Shown here in pieces: positions 20,101-29,323 of a DNA stretch of 64,000 nt (the stretch's first letter is position 1; each line of letters begins with the position of its first letter). Position numbers and translations under genes: made by a program. The stretch covers positions 62,001 through 126,000 of the forward strand of contig JADJLO010000041.1 of assembly GCA_016710075.1 (NCBI GenBank), given 5' to 3'. The notes below the pieces were generated by a model that did not search any database, was not told the origin of the DNA, and saw nothing but the letters and a program-made list of their open reading frames with translations. This stretch comes from Acidobacteriota bacterium. GTDB taxonomy: Bacteria; Acidobacteriota; Blastocatellia; RBC074.

Positions 20101-23100
20101 ATGAAGAAAAATCTATTAATTGCGTTTTGCATTTTTGCCGTGGCGGTCTTTTTTCATTTTGCAGGAGAGACAAATGCACAAACCGAGAGCGTGCTTAAAC
20201 GTGAGCAACTCTACCGGTTCAACAATCTCGGCGTAGCCTTCATGGAGCAGTACAAGCATGAGGATGCGATCAGGGAGTTCAAGCAGGCGCTGGCGGCTGA
20301 TTCCAGTTTTGCGCCGGCGCGGATCAACCTGGCAATGGCCTTCTTCTTTCTCAACGATTCAAAGACGGCGATAGAGGAAGCGCGGGCGGCGATCAAGGTT
20401 GCGCCCGAAAGCCTGCAGGCTCATTACATCCTTGGAGCCGCGCTGCGAAACGAGAAGTCGTACGACGAAGCCATAGCGGAGTTCAAAAGAGTCCTGGCTT
20501 CAGACCCTGGCGATCCGGCGACCAACATCCAGATCGGGCAGATACTTTCTCAAAAACAGCAGTATGCCGATGCCGTGGGGGCATTCCGTATAGCCCTGGA
20601 TGCCGAGCCTTTCAATGCTACGGCAGCATACAGCCTGGCTCAGGCGCTGATCCGTTCCGGCAACGCGGCTGAAGGTCAGAAGCTGCTGGCGAAATTCCAG
20701 CAGCTCCGATCGACCGGTTATGCGACGACCCTGGGGAACGTCTATGGTGAAAAAGGCCGGTATGCCGAGGCGACGGTAAGCACCGGCGCCGAACCTGATC
20801 TTGTGCAGCCGGCTCAAAAGTTGACATTCATTGATGCCACATCTTCATCCGGCATCAGCCTGAAAACCGCTCCTCGCAGTCTCAACCTCATGCTCGGCCG
20901 CAAAATCGCCAAAGCGGATTTCAATGAGCAAATGAAAAATCAATTGATTTCGGGTTTTGGTTCCAGAATCTCCCTCGCAGATTTCAACAACGACAGCAGG
21001 CAGGACCTGATCATGACCGGAGTCGATGCGGGCGGAAAGCCTTTCTTGAAGCTTTATCAAAACAACGAGGGCGGAAAGTTTGCAGACGTAACTGAAAAAT
21101 CCAGGATCGCCGCCGGCGGTTTCCTCTCGGGTGCAATTTGCGGCGATTTCGACAATGACGAAAAGACGGATGTGGCCGTTTTTGGGTATCGAAACTTCGC
21201 GCTCTGGAAGAACAACGGAGACGGCAGTTTCAGCGACATGACGGCTAAAAGCGGGCTCCCGGTGAGCTACGTTCAATGGGCAATGAGCGCCGCGTGGTTT
21301 GATTCGGATCACGACGGCGATCTCGACCTTTACCTGGGGAATTTCGCCGAACTGGGCCAATGGCCGGTCGCGGGCGAATCCGCGCTCTTCCCTGACGATT
21401 TCAGCGGCCAGCCGAACCGTCATTTCAGAAACAACGGCAACGGCAGCTTCACCGAGATCACCGAACAGAGCGGCCTCGGCGGCGGCAACAACAAGACAAC
21501 CTCGGTGGTCGCAACCGACTTCAACAATCAGAGGGACATCGATCTACTCGTAGTCAATTACAACGCCCCGGCTCAGCTTTTCAGCAACCAGCGTGACGGC
21601 TCTTTCAAGGATGTTGCCGCGGCGGCCGGGCTCACCCAGTCTTTCAAGGCTCTCAGTGTCGCCGTGGGCGATTTGAACAAGGACAACTACGTCGATCTCT
21701 ATTTTCCTCAAAACAGTTTGAAAGATGCGCTATTTCTGAGCAACGGGCGCGGCGGATTTTCGAGAAAAGACATGACTGACGATTCATCGTCGCTTCTCGC
21801 GCAAATGACCGATTTCGACAACGACGGTCTGCTCGATGTGGTTCTTTTATCGGGCGACACGATCAGGCTGCGCAGAGGGCTTGGCGGTGAGCTGGCGACT
21901 CCCGCTGCCGTCTCCTCTGTTTTTAAAGCCGCCGAGACCGGGGCATTGTCCAGCGCAGACATCAACGGTGACGGCGGCATCGACCTGATGACAATCGCTT
22001 CTGACGGAAGCCCGGCCGTATTTCAAAGCGAGGGATTCGGAAAGAATTTCGCGCGGCTTTCGCTTGCGGGCAAAACCAGCAATCGGAGCGCTATCGGGGT
22101 GAAGGCGGAATTGCGCAGCGGCAGTCTGCGCCAGAAAATCGAGACCTATTCTTCATCGCCTGCGCCGGCATCCGCTGGAATTCAATTTGGGCTGGGTTAT
22201 CGAACCGGCGTCGATTCGCTTCAGTTGTACTGGCCGGCGGGCATTCTTCAATCCGAACTGTCGATCAAGGCAAACGCCAGCAACTCAATCGACGAGCTCG
22301 ATCGCAAGGGCACTTCCTGCCCCCTGCTCTACGCCTGGAACGGCAGCGAATACAGTTTCGTTACGGATTTCCTTGGCGGATCGGCAATTGGATCCCTGAC
22401 TGGCCCCGGCACATGGAATTATCCCGACACCAATGAGTACATCCGCGTCACTGGTGATCAGTTGAAAGAGCGCAATGGATTGCTTTCGATCCGCATGAAC
22501 AACCAGCTCGAAGAGGTCATCTTTTTCGATCAGGTCAGACTGCTGGCGGTGGATCATCCCGCTGATACTGAAATCTACCCGAACGAAAGACTTATGCCGG
22601 GCCCGCCTTATCCGGATTTCAAGATCTTCACCACAAAATCGTCGCGGCCGCCTGTCGCAGCCACCGACGATAAAGGCAACGATATTCTCCCGCTGATCAA
22701 AGATATAGACCGCAAATACCCTGAAGATTTTGAGAAACTGCAATTCAAGGGTTATGCAAAAGAGCACGCCATCACCCTCGACCCAGGCAAAATCGGCCCG
22801 GGTAAAATCGGAAAGCCCGATCGCATTCTGCTGCTGATGACCGCCTGGATCGATTACGCTGATTCCACTTCGAACCTCTCGGCTTCACAGGCCGGCGAGA
22901 AACTCGTCCTGCCTTACGTTCAGGTTGTCAATGCGCGCGGCGAGTGGGAGACGGTGGTCCCGCAAATGGGCTTCCCTGCCGGGCTGCCCAAAACCATGAC
23001 TGTAGACCTGACAGGAAAATTCCTCTGCAATGATCATCGCATCCGCATCGTCACCGGCATGCGAATCTACTGGGATCAGATTCTGGTTGACACCTTCAGC

Positions 23101-23613
23101 GAAGGCGCTCCCATCAAAGTCACAACACTCGATCCGGTTTCCGCCGACCTGCACTGGCGCGGGTTCCCGCGTGAATACTCTCCTGAAGGGCGAATGCCTT
23201 TGATCTACGACTATCGCATCATTGAACCTGCCGCCCCATGGAAAGCCCATCAGGGCAGCTACACGCGATTCGGAGACGTCCGCGAACTGCTGCTTGCGAC
23301 CGATGACATGTATGTCATCACACGCAATGGCGACGAGATGCAGGTGGACTTCAACGCCCGCAGGCTTCCCGTGCTTCCCTCGGGATGGAAGCGGACCTAT
23401 CTTGTCTTCGCCGATGGTTTCGGCAAGGACATGGATATCAATTCCGCAAGACCCGAAACGATCGGCGAACTCCCTTTCCACGGAATGAAGAGCTATCCAT
23501 GGTCCAAATCCGACCACTACCCGATGACAAAACGTCATCTGGAATACCTTGAGAAATACAACACTCGAATCGTCGGAGAACCGCTGCAAGCCTCGTGGAG
23601 AGGCGTTAAATGA
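20101..23613 (+). CDS. Large secreted TPR + FG-GAP/VCBS + UnbV (ASPIC) protein
   Basis: A 1170-residue exported protein with a signal peptide (residues 1-26). TPR units occupy ~35-215 (FNNLGVAFMEQYKHEDAIREFKQAL and repeats). FG-GAP/VCBS blades (LADFNNDSRQDLIMTG, GDFDNDEKTDVAVF, DSDHDGDLDLYLGN, DFDNDGLLDVVLL) cover ~280-650 and carry calcium-binding D-x-D/N-x-D loops. A UnbV/ASPIC-like domain (~655-740; IGVKAELRSGSLRQK, VDSLQLYWPAG) follows, then a ~430-residue C-terminal region specific to this family that I cannot name. Such proteins are abundant in Acidobacteria and Planctomycetes. Cell-surface binding is inferred, not shown. Confidence 0.88.
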   Translation: MKKNLLIAFCIFAVAVFFHFAGETNAQTESVLKREQLYRFNNLGVAFMEQYKHEDAIREFKQALAADSSFAPARINLAMAFFFLNDSKTAIEEARAAIKVAPESLQAHYILGAALRNEKSYDEAIAEFKRVLASDPGDPATNIQIGQILSQKQQYADAVGAFRIALDAEPFNATAAYSLAQALIRSGNAAEGQKLLAKFQQLRSTGYATTLGNVYGEKGRYAEATVSTGAEPDLVQPAQKLTFIDATSSSGISLKTAPRSLNLMLGRKIAKADFNEQMKNQLISGFGSRISLADFNNDSRQDLIMTGVDAGGKPFLKLYQNNEGGKFADVTEKSRIAAGGFLSGAICGDFDNDEKTDVAVFGYRNFALWKNNGDGSFSDMTAKSGLPVSYVQWAMSAAWFDSDHDGDLDLYLGNFAELGQWPVAGESALFPDDFSGQPNRHFRNNGNGSFTEITEQSGLGGGNNKTTSVVATDFNNQRDIDLLVVNYNAPAQLFSNQRDGSFKDVAAAAGLTQSFKALSVAVGDLNKDNYVDLYFPQNSLKDALFLSNGRGGFSRKDMTDDSSSLLAQMTDFDNDGLLDVVLLSGDTIRLRRGLGGELATPAAVSSVFKAAETGALSSADINGDGGIDLMTIASDGSPAVFQSEGFGKNFARLSLAGKTSNRSAIGVKAELRSGSLRQKIETYSSSPAPASAGIQFGLGYRTGVDSLQLYWPAGILQSELSIKANASNSIDELDRKGTSCPLLYAWNGSEYSFVTDFLGGSAIGSLTGPGTWNYPDTNEYIRVTGDQLKERNGLLSIRMNNQLEEVIFFDQVRLLAVDHPADTEIYPNERLMPGPPYPDFKIFTTKSSRPPVAATDDKGNDILPLIKDIDRKYPEDFEKLQFKGYAKEHAITLDPGKIGPGKIGKPDRILLLMTAWIDYADSTSNLSASQAGEKLVLPYVQVVNARGEWETVVPQMGFPAGLPKTMTVDLTGKFLCNDHRIRIVTGMRIYWDQILVDTFSEGAPIKVTTLDPVSADLHWRGFPREYSPEGRMPLIYDYRIIEPAAPWKAHQGSYTRFGDVRELLLATDDMYVITRNGDEMQVDFNARRLPVLPSGWKRTYLVFADGFGKDMDINSARPETIGELPFHGMKSYPWSKSDHYPMTKRHLEYLEKYNTRIVGEPLQASWRGVK

Positions 23614-23652
23614 AGAGTCTGCAAATCAACCTTTTTGAATCCAAGGAGCGTA

Positions 23653-23692
23653 TGGAGTGCGGCGGCTCGACGCCGCTTTTCGTTCGCTCCGC
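23653..23692. repeat. Small GC hairpin (GAGTGCGGCG family)
   Basis: GGAGTGCGGCGGCTCGACGC continues into CGCTTTTCG, forming a GCGGCG/CGCCGC hairpin. Related copies with paired base changes lie at 51250 and 51358. It sits between the giant gene and the PA14 gene. Confidence 0.65.
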
Positions 23693-23769
23693 GATCATTG
23701 ATAACTGATTCTATTAAACTTTTATTTGCACAAGCCCCAGTTAAATAGCTGGATCAAAAAGGCAACGGG

Positions 23770-24681
23770 ATGGATTTTTTTTCAACAGCAAAATATGTAA
23801 TGATCCTCGCTTTTGCTCTTTGCCTTGCACCTTCGGTGATTCCGGCTTCACAGAAACCATGCTTTCCGGTGCAGCCGATTCCGGTCACGAGCTGGCGTGG
23901 AGAATATTTCAGCAACCGCGAACTGAGCGGTACGCCGGCAATGATCCGCGATGACGGCGCCGGCAAACCTGATTTCGAATGGGGGCTGGAGAGTCCTTCA
24001 GAATCCTGCGGAATTCCGAAGGATAACTTTTCGGTCAGATGGACCCGGCGCGCGGCTTTCAGCGAAGGAACATGGATATTCAACGTGACTGTCGACGACG
24101 GAGTTCGCATCTACATCGACAGGCAACTGAAGCTGGAAAAGTGGCTGGATCAGCGAACCACACTGAGCTTCACCACTGCCCTTACCGGCGGCAACCACGA
24201 CATCGTCATCGAGTATTTCGATCACTGGGGCAGTGCATCAATCAAGGTCGACTGGCGAGAGCACCCCTGTTTTACCGGCGTTTCACCCTACCGCTGGAAA
24301 GGCGAGTATTTCAGCAACGCAACCCTCCATGGCTCTCCAGTGATGATCCGGGATGACGGTGAAACTTTATTGAATTTCGTCTGGGGGACCGGCAGTCCGT
24401 CGCAAGAATGCGGAATCCCGGCCGACGATTTCTCAGTGCGATGGTCGCGCAGATTACTGCTCAACGACGGACTCTACCGGTTCTCGATCACCGCCGATGA
24501 CGGCGTCAGGTTTTTCGTGGACGGCAGGAAGGCCCTGGATCAATGGCGGAATCAACAAAAATCAACCTTCAACGTCGACCTGAGCCTCTATGCGGGCGCC
24601 CATACGATCGTCCTCGAATATTACGAACATACCGGCGAAGCCATTACCGCCATTGACTGGCAAATGATCGGGGTTCGGTAA
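23770..24681 (+). CDS. Secreted protein with two PA14 domains
   Basis: After a signal peptide (residues 1-27) the protein consists of two homologous PA14 domains of ~125 residues each. Both begin W(R/K)GEYFSN, contain M-I-R-D-D-G and W...SPS.(S/E)CGIP..(N/D)FSVRW and end with an EY(F/Y)(D/E)H..... IDW-type strand. PA14 domains usually bind carbohydrate. No catalytic domain is attached, so it probably works as a surface-binding protein. Each domain has its own pair of Cys residues at equivalent places, suggesting a disulfide. Confidence 0.85.
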   Translation: MDFFSTAKYVMILAFALCLAPSVIPASQKPCFPVQPIPVTSWRGEYFSNRELSGTPAMIRDDGAGKPDFEWGLESPSESCGIPKDNFSVRWTRRAAFSEGTWIFNVTVDDGVRIYIDRQLKLEKWLDQRTTLSFTTALTGGNHDIVIEYFDHWGSASIKVDWREHPCFTGVSPYRWKGEYFSNATLHGSPVMIRDDGETLLNFVWGTGSPSQECGIPADDFSVRWSRRLLLNDGLYRFSITADDGVRFFVDGRKALDQWRNQQKSTFNVDLSLYAGAHTIVLEYYEHTGEAITAIDWQMIGVR

Positions 24682-24784
24682 TTCAAATAAAAGAGCATCT
24701 TTATTCCTCTCTGATTTTGACACCCGGCAAAGGGGCGCGTAGAATTGGCTCACTTTAAACTTAATCGTTCAATTAAATAAATTT

Positions 24785-25648
24785 ATGTCCTGGTTCAAAA
24801 GGCAAACAGACAAAATTGGAGAAATCGCTCCTCCCGAAGAGAGAACCGTCAAGACAGAGGGCATCTTCGTCAAATGCGATAACGAAGACTGCGGAGCGAC
24901 GATTTATCGCAAGGACCTCAAGGAAAATCTGAACGTCTGCCCCACCTGCGGATATCACTTCCGGATCACAGCCCGGGAGAGATTGCAGCTGCTCTTTGAC
25001 GACGGCAAATACGATGAGCGCGATACTGGAATTGCGCCGACCAACCCGCTCGAGTTCGTCGATAAATCTCCTTATGAAGTCCGGCTGAAGAAAGCGCAGA
25101 AGGCCACGGGCCTGCTCGACGCTTTGATCACCGGCGAAGGCCGGATAGGCGGTGTCAGGACAGTCGTGTGCGCGATGGAATTCAACTTCATTGGCGGCAG
25201 CATGGGCTCGGTCGTCGGCGAGAAGATCACACTCGCCATCGAATACTGTATCGATCAGCGATTGCCCCTGATCATAGTCTCCTGCTCGGGGGGCGCCCGA
25301 ATGCAGGAAGGAGCTCTCTCGCTGATGCAGATGGCGAAGATTTCCGCCGCTCTTGCCAGGCTCGATGACCATCGGCTTCCGTACTTCTCCTTGATGACCA
25401 ATCCAACCACCGGCGGCGTCACCGCCAGCTACGCCATGCTCGGCGATTTGAACATCGCCGAACCCGGCGCAATCATCGGGTTTGCCGGCGCAAGGGTCAT
25501 CGAACAGACCATCCGCCAAAAACTGCCCAAAGGTTTCCAGCGATCCGAATTCCTGCTTGAACACGGCATGCTCGATGCCGTAGTAGACAGGCGCGAGTTG
25601 AAACAATTTTTTGTCGATGCTCTGGCGTTCGTCTGCCCGGACAAATAA
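24785..25648 (+). CDS. accD: Acetyl-CoA carboxylase carboxyltransferase subunit beta
   Basis: Transfers carboxyl from carboxybiotin to acetyl-CoA, with AccA. The N-terminal zinc ribbon has C-x4-C and CPTC (residues 35-60). The crotonase-like core contains GGSMGSVVGEK, SCSGGARMQEG and NPTTGGVTASYAMLGD. The 287-residue length is normal and it starts MSWFKRQ, as usual. accA is not in the window. It is followed by a long GTTTCGT inverted repeat that probably ends the transcript. Confidence 0.96.
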   Translation: MSWFKRQTDKIGEIAPPEERTVKTEGIFVKCDNEDCGATIYRKDLKENLNVCPTCGYHFRITARERLQLLFDDGKYDERDTGIAPTNPLEFVDKSPYEVRLKKAQKATGLLDALITGEGRIGGVRTVVCAMEFNFIGGSMGSVVGEKITLAIEYCIDQRLPLIIVSCSGGARMQEGALSLMQMAKISAALARLDDHRLPYFSLMTNPTTGGVTASYAMLGDLNIAEPGAIIGFAGARVIEQTIRQKLPKGFQRSEFLLEHGMLDAVVDRRELKQFFVDALAFVCPDK

Positions 25649-25657
25649 GCAAAAATC

Positions 25658-25774
25658 AGATTACGAAATCAAACGGAATAAATAAACGATACAAACGAAA
25701 AAGAAGAGATGGTTAAAACCATAATGGCATTGTCGTTTTTTTCGTTTATTCCATCTGTTTCGCAATCTATCTGT
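25658..25774. repeat. GTTTCGT-family long inverted repeat
   Basis: Left arm 25658-25702 (AGATTACGAAATCAAACGGA and onward) and right arm about 25731-25774 (TTTCGTTTATTCCATCTG and onward) are imperfect complements around a ~28-base loop. It lies between accD and the M28 peptidase gene. Confidence 0.8.
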
Positions 25775-25800
25775 TAATGAAATTTTATGGGATATTGAAA

Positions 25801-26811
25801 ATGACAGGTAGACCACGATTGGCCATTCATTTTTTTCTGACGATGATGATTGCAATGCTTTCCTTTGCATGCGTGAGCGACAAAGTCTCATCGCCTGCGG
25901 CCGTCGGCCCGACTCCGCCCGTCTCTGCCGTCTCGGCCGCGACGGCAGAGCAGCAGAAGAGCACCGACTTCAACGGTGACAAGGCGTTTGCTCACGTCAA
26001 AGCCCAGGTCGAATTCGGGCCTCGTCCCGCCGGTTCTGCCGCCCTCGACAAAACCCGTGACTACATTCTCAAGGAGCTCAAAAGCTACGGACTGAAAACC
26101 ACTGTCGATGAATTCACGCCTGTCACACCAAAAGGCAGAATCAAGATGAAGAACATCGTCGCCGAGCTTCCCGGTGAATCTTCAGGCGTTATCATCATCT
26201 CCAGTCACTACGATACAAAAGAATACAAGCAATTCAAGTTCCTCGGCGCAAACGACGGCGGATCGAGCACAGGCGCCCTGCTCGAAATTGCACGCGTCAT
26301 GGCGGCCGAAAAAAACAAGAGAAAGTTCACTTATCAATTCGTCTTCTTCGACGGCGAAGAAGCTTTCTGCCCCGGCTGGGATGACTGTCTTGACGGCAAG
26401 GACAACACATACGGCAGCCGCCATATGGTCGATCGACTGCAAAGCGAAGGCAGGGTCGATAACATCAAGGCCATGATCCTGCTCGATATGATCGGAGACA
26501 AGGATCTCGTCATCGCCAAAGAGAGTAGTTCGTCATCATGGCTGGTCGAGGCCATCTGGAGCTCCGCTCGCAAGGCCGGCTATGGACAACATTTCCCCTC
26601 ACGAGACCAGTACATCACCGACGACCATATCCCTTTCCTCGAAGCCGGCATCCCCGCTGTCGATCTCATCGATTTCGACTATGAGGACCAGGGCGAATCT
26701 TTCTGGCATACCAAAAATGATACGCTCGATAAAATAAGCGCCAAAAGCTTGAAAATCGTCGGCGATGTCGTGCTGCTCAGCCTCGACAGCATCGAAGCCC
26801 TGATTAAATGA
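25801..26811 (+). CDS. M28 family metallo-aminopeptidase, lipoprotein
   Basis: Two-zinc exopeptidase. The start at 25801 (MTGRPRLAIHFFLTMM..) gives a lipoprotein signal with lipobox LSFAC; an ATG 8 codons upstream is also possible. Zinc ligands are visible as SSHYDTK (His, Asp), GANDGGSS (bridging Asp), FDGEEAF (Glu general base and ligand), LLDMIGDKD (Asp) and SFWHTKNDTLD (His). The arrangement resembles glutaminyl-cyclase-like M28 proteins too, so substrate class is open. A short Ala/Pro-rich linker (residues ~27-60) separates the lipid anchor from the enzyme domain. Confidence 0.9.
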   Translation: MTGRPRLAIHFFLTMMIAMLSFACVSDKVSSPAAVGPTPPVSAVSAATAEQQKSTDFNGDKAFAHVKAQVEFGPRPAGSAALDKTRDYILKELKSYGLKTTVDEFTPVTPKGRIKMKNIVAELPGESSGVIIISSHYDTKEYKQFKFLGANDGGSSTGALLEIARVMAAEKNKRKFTYQFVFFDGEEAFCPGWDDCLDGKDNTYGSRHMVDRLQSEGRVDNIKAMILLDMIGDKDLVIAKESSSSSWLVEAIWSSARKAGYGQHFPSRDQYITDDHIPFLEAGIPAVDLIDFDYEDQGESFWHTKNDTLDKISAKSLKIVGDVVLLSLDSIEALIK

Positions 26812-27203
26812 GAAGTGCTCATCATTCCTGCAGGTAAGATTTGAGCTGTCAAAAAGGGAGATCCGAGTCGCCCTCTGCCGGGACGCCTTGTTACCCGTCA
26901 AACCAATTATTCGATTTTCAAATGCGTAACATGAGTAATAATTTGTGTAACGGTTGAAGTTAATCAATCGTATAGTAGAATGGACAGGAATCCCCACCCA
27001 TAAGCTCTTAACAAGACGACGATATTTTAATCAGCCGGCGAGTTGATCACCTGGAAGAATCGCCAAGCCTGATTTGACTGGCCGGAATGATTCATCAGAA
27101 CCCGGCCGGACTCGAAAATATCCAAGTTTTATTCAGGCCGGAGGTGTATCCAATTAATGGCTGCGCTTCAAATTATCCAGAAAAAAAGGAAGATTCAAAT
27201 AAG
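26812..27203. other. Intergenic space, no gene seen
   Basis: Nothing coding is supported in either direction. A TATAGT box at about 26971 could be a -10 element for the DUF4177 gene, but no matching -35 is clear. AAAAGGAAG at 27185-27193 is a plausible ribosome site for the ATG at 27204. Confidence 0.4.
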
Positions 27204-27446
27204 ATGAAATGGGAATATCGCACAGTCGATTGGGGAGAGATCCGGAAGATCGGATCGAGGATTACAGGCGAAGATTTCATAGATGCAAACGTCGATGCAG
27301 GTTTGAACTTTCTCGGCCAGGAAGGCTGGGATCTGGTGAGTGTCTATGTCGACGGATTTGCAATGCATCGCACCAACAAGGGAGAGGAGATGCTCGCCAG
27401 CAGCAGGTATGTCAAATACACGTTCAAGCGTCCTGCCGCGGATTGA
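27204..27446 (+). CDS. DUF4177-like small protein
   Basis: 80 residues starting MKWEYRTVDWGEIRK, with the family core LNFLGQEGWDLVSVYVDG and ending VKYTFKRPAAD. DUF4177 proteins are small cytosolic proteins of unknown function. The ATG at 27204 is preferred over an upstream in-frame ATG because the family starts at M-K-W and AAGGAAG lies ~11 bases before it. A strong hairpin terminator follows 22 bases after the stop. Confidence 0.8.
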   Translation: MKWEYRTVDWGEIRKIGSRITGEDFIDANVDAGLNFLGQEGWDLVSVYVDGFAMHRTNKGEEMLASSRYVKYTFKRPAAD

Positions 27447-27468
27447 TAAACAGTTAAAATAAGGGGAT

Positions 27469-27510
27469 GCCGGGCCGGAGTGTTCGAAAATCCGGCCCGG
27501 CCTTCTTCTT
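27469..27510. terminator. Bidirectional hairpin terminator
   Basis: GCCGGGCCGGA (27469-27479) pairs perfectly with TCCGGCCCGGC (27491-27501), with an 11-base loop and a following CTTCTTCTT. It sits between two convergent genes. Confidence 0.85.
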
Positions 27511-27512
27511 AC

Positions 27513-27740
27513 TTATTTCTTTGCGTGATCGATCATTTCTTTGATATCCGAGAAAAGAATTTTGGCCACCTTGCCATCCGGGCCGAGTATCTTGACCGCG
27601 GGTTTACTGAAAGGCTGAGTGCTTCTCAGATTATCTATCTTGCCGCGAATGCTTCTGCCGTCATTGGTGAGGATTTCGACATCCTCGCTGTCGAGCATCG
27701 ACTGAAGTTTTTCCATCATCGAGAAAAAGTCATTGGCCAC
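27513..27740 (-). CDS. Small hypothetical protein, Sm-like pattern
   Basis: 75 residues (MANDFFSMMEKLQSMLDSED..). The middle VEILTNDGRSIRGKIDNL followed by AVKILGPDGKVAKILFSDI has the alternating pattern of a small beta-barrel of the Sm/SH3 kind, preceded by one helix. I do not recognise the family. It stands alone between the DUF4177 gene (convergent) and the CPBP protease gene. Confidence 0.6.
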   Translation of the reverse strand: MANDFFSMMEKLQSMLDSEDVEILTNDGRSIRGKIDNLRSTQPFSKPAVKILGPDGKVAKILFSDIKEMIDHAKK

Positions 27741-27840
27741 TTCCCTGCCCTCCTGAATCGAGACGATTATTTTTGTAAGTTTATTGGTTAACGGCCATCA
27801 TCCGTGCAAATCCGTCAATCAACCCGAAAATTCTGTAAAA

Positions 27841-28743
27841 TTAAAAGAAAGAGCTCCAGATAAACAAGGCGCTTTGAGTCGGGCTCACCGGCATTTTATC
27901 AGGGGCGAAAAGCAATGCAATGGCCTGAATGCCGTTGTAGACCAGGTGCGTGGCAACGCAGGGCAGCAGAGAGCCCGACCAGGATCTCAGAATAGTGAGC
28001 ACCAGGCTGAGAGTGAGAATGGCCGTGATAGCCGCGACGCTGCCCCAGTACTGGGGAACGTGGACGAGTGCAAAAAGCAATGTGACAAAGCCAATTCCGG
28101 CATATTTCCCCCAGGCTTTTTCGATGCCGGTATAAAGGATTCCGCGATAAACGACCTCTTCAACCATTGGAGCGGTGACCACGGCCAGAAAGGCGATAAG
28201 ATAGCGCACCATCGCCCCCATTTTCAGGAGCTTCTCAAGATCGGTCTCTTTGTGAGGCAGGCGCTTTTCGAAGAGAATCGTGACCCCGGTCAAAAGAAAA
28301 GCGAGGGCTACGGCATGCACCCACTTGAACTGTGAGTGCCATCCCCACCCAAGAGTCTTGAGAAAAGGTCTTCTGCCCCGATCGGTGACGACAAACCAGC
28401 AGATAAAAAGCGTCATCAAATGAGCCGGGAAAGTCGAGCCGATCGAAAGTCCCGCAAGGAGCGAGTCTATTTCAAGCGTCTTTGGCAGCGTACGGGTCTG
28501 GCTGAACTTAAATGCAAAGTAGAAGAAGATCGCGACCATCTGGAATCCGAAAATCAGGGCGACGCTGGAAAACCAGACAACAAGGCCTGTACCGGGTCCC
28601 CACAATCGGGTTTTGGTTTCCGGCTGCTCGACGTTAGCTGGAATGGGTGATGCGTTGCAGGCAGGGCAGCTATCGCTTATCGCGGTATCAATTTGGCCGC
28701 CGCATGCCGGGCAGTATTTAATCAGAGTCTGGTCGTTTTCCAT
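27841..28743 (-). CDS. CPBP intramembrane metalloprotease with zinc ribbon
   Basis: Rce1/CAAX-protease-like membrane enzyme. The N-terminus is a double-CxxC ribbon (YCPACGGQ..SCPACNA, residues 11-31). Seven or eight membrane segments follow. Active-site motifs are EEVVYRG (motif 1), FALVHVP (motif 2 His) and HLVYNG (motif 3 His/Asn). Bacterial members cut membrane proteins or act in peptide maturation; the substrate here is unknown. The ribbon may bind a partner or sense metal. It starts 28 bases after the end of the NUDIX gene. Confidence 0.88.
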   Translation of the reverse strand: MENDQTLIKYCPACGGQIDTAISDSCPACNASPIPANVEQPETKTRLWGPGTGLVVWFSSVALIFGFQMVAIFFYFAFKFSQTRTLPKTLEIDSLLAGLSIGSTFPAHLMTLFICWFVVTDRGRRPFLKTLGWGWHSQFKWVHAVALAFLLTGVTILFEKRLPHKETDLEKLLKMGAMVRYLIAFLAVVTAPMVEEVVYRGILYTGIEKAWGKYAGIGFVTLLFALVHVPQYWGSVAAITAILTLSLVLTILRSWSGSLLPCVATHLVYNGIQAIALLFAPDKMPVSPTQSALFIWSSFF

Positions 28744-28771
28744 TTTTCAGTCACTGTTATTTTCAGAATAT

Positions 28772-29305
28772 TCAACTGGTTTTGATCAATCGATCAGCCA
28801 TCAGCAGAGCGACAAGTGTCTTGGAGTCCTCGATATCACCGCGATTGGCCATGAGAATTGCATCTGCGAGAGGGATCCTGACGACTTCCACGAACTCATC
28901 GTGATCGAGGTTCTGTTGAGCCGGTAACAACCGGGTTGCCAGATAAACAAAGAGCCTCTCTTCGCAGAAACCCGGAGTTGAAAAGAACTCTGCGATCTTT
29001 TCGATCCGTCCGGGGCGATATCCAATCTCCTGTTCGATCTCTCTGGCAGCGCAGAGTTCCGGAGTTTCGCCCGGCTCCATGCGTCCGGCGGGGATTTCCA
29101 GAAGGTCGCGGCCGGCCGGATGCCGGTACTGCCGGACCAGTGCAACAGTGCCGTCTTCAAACAGCGGCAGCCCTCCGGCGCCGCCTGGATGCCGCACCAC
29201 CTCTCGAACTATTTCAGAACCGTCCGGCTCCTGAATCCGATCGCGTTCGACGGTGAAAATCGTGCCGCTGAATATCTTCTCCGATACGATGAGTCTCCTT
29301 GTCAA
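28772..29305 (-). CDS. NUDIX hydrolase (ADP-ribose pyrophosphatase type)
   Basis: 177 residues. The NUDIX box runs from G of GRMEPGETPELCAAREIEQE to IGY. The usual REuxEExGu reads REIEQEIGY, so the first Glu of the EE pair is Gln, while the other metal-binding Glu is kept. The upstream VRQYRHPAGRDLLEIPAG and the downstream FFSTPGFCEERLFVYLA are typical of ADP-ribose pyrophosphatases. It lies in a minus-strand series with the CPBP protease and the TonB-like gene, with short gaps. Confidence 0.9.
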   Translation of the reverse strand: MTRRLIVSEKIFSGTIFTVERDRIQEPDGSEIVREVVRHPGGAGGLPLFEDGTVALVRQYRHPAGRDLLEIPAGRMEPGETPELCAAREIEQEIGYRPGRIEKIAEFFSTPGFCEERLFVYLATRLLPAQQNLDHDEFVEVVRIPLADAILMANRGDIEDSKTLVALLMADRLIKTS

Positions 29306-29323
29306 TCTTGTCTCCCGTACCGA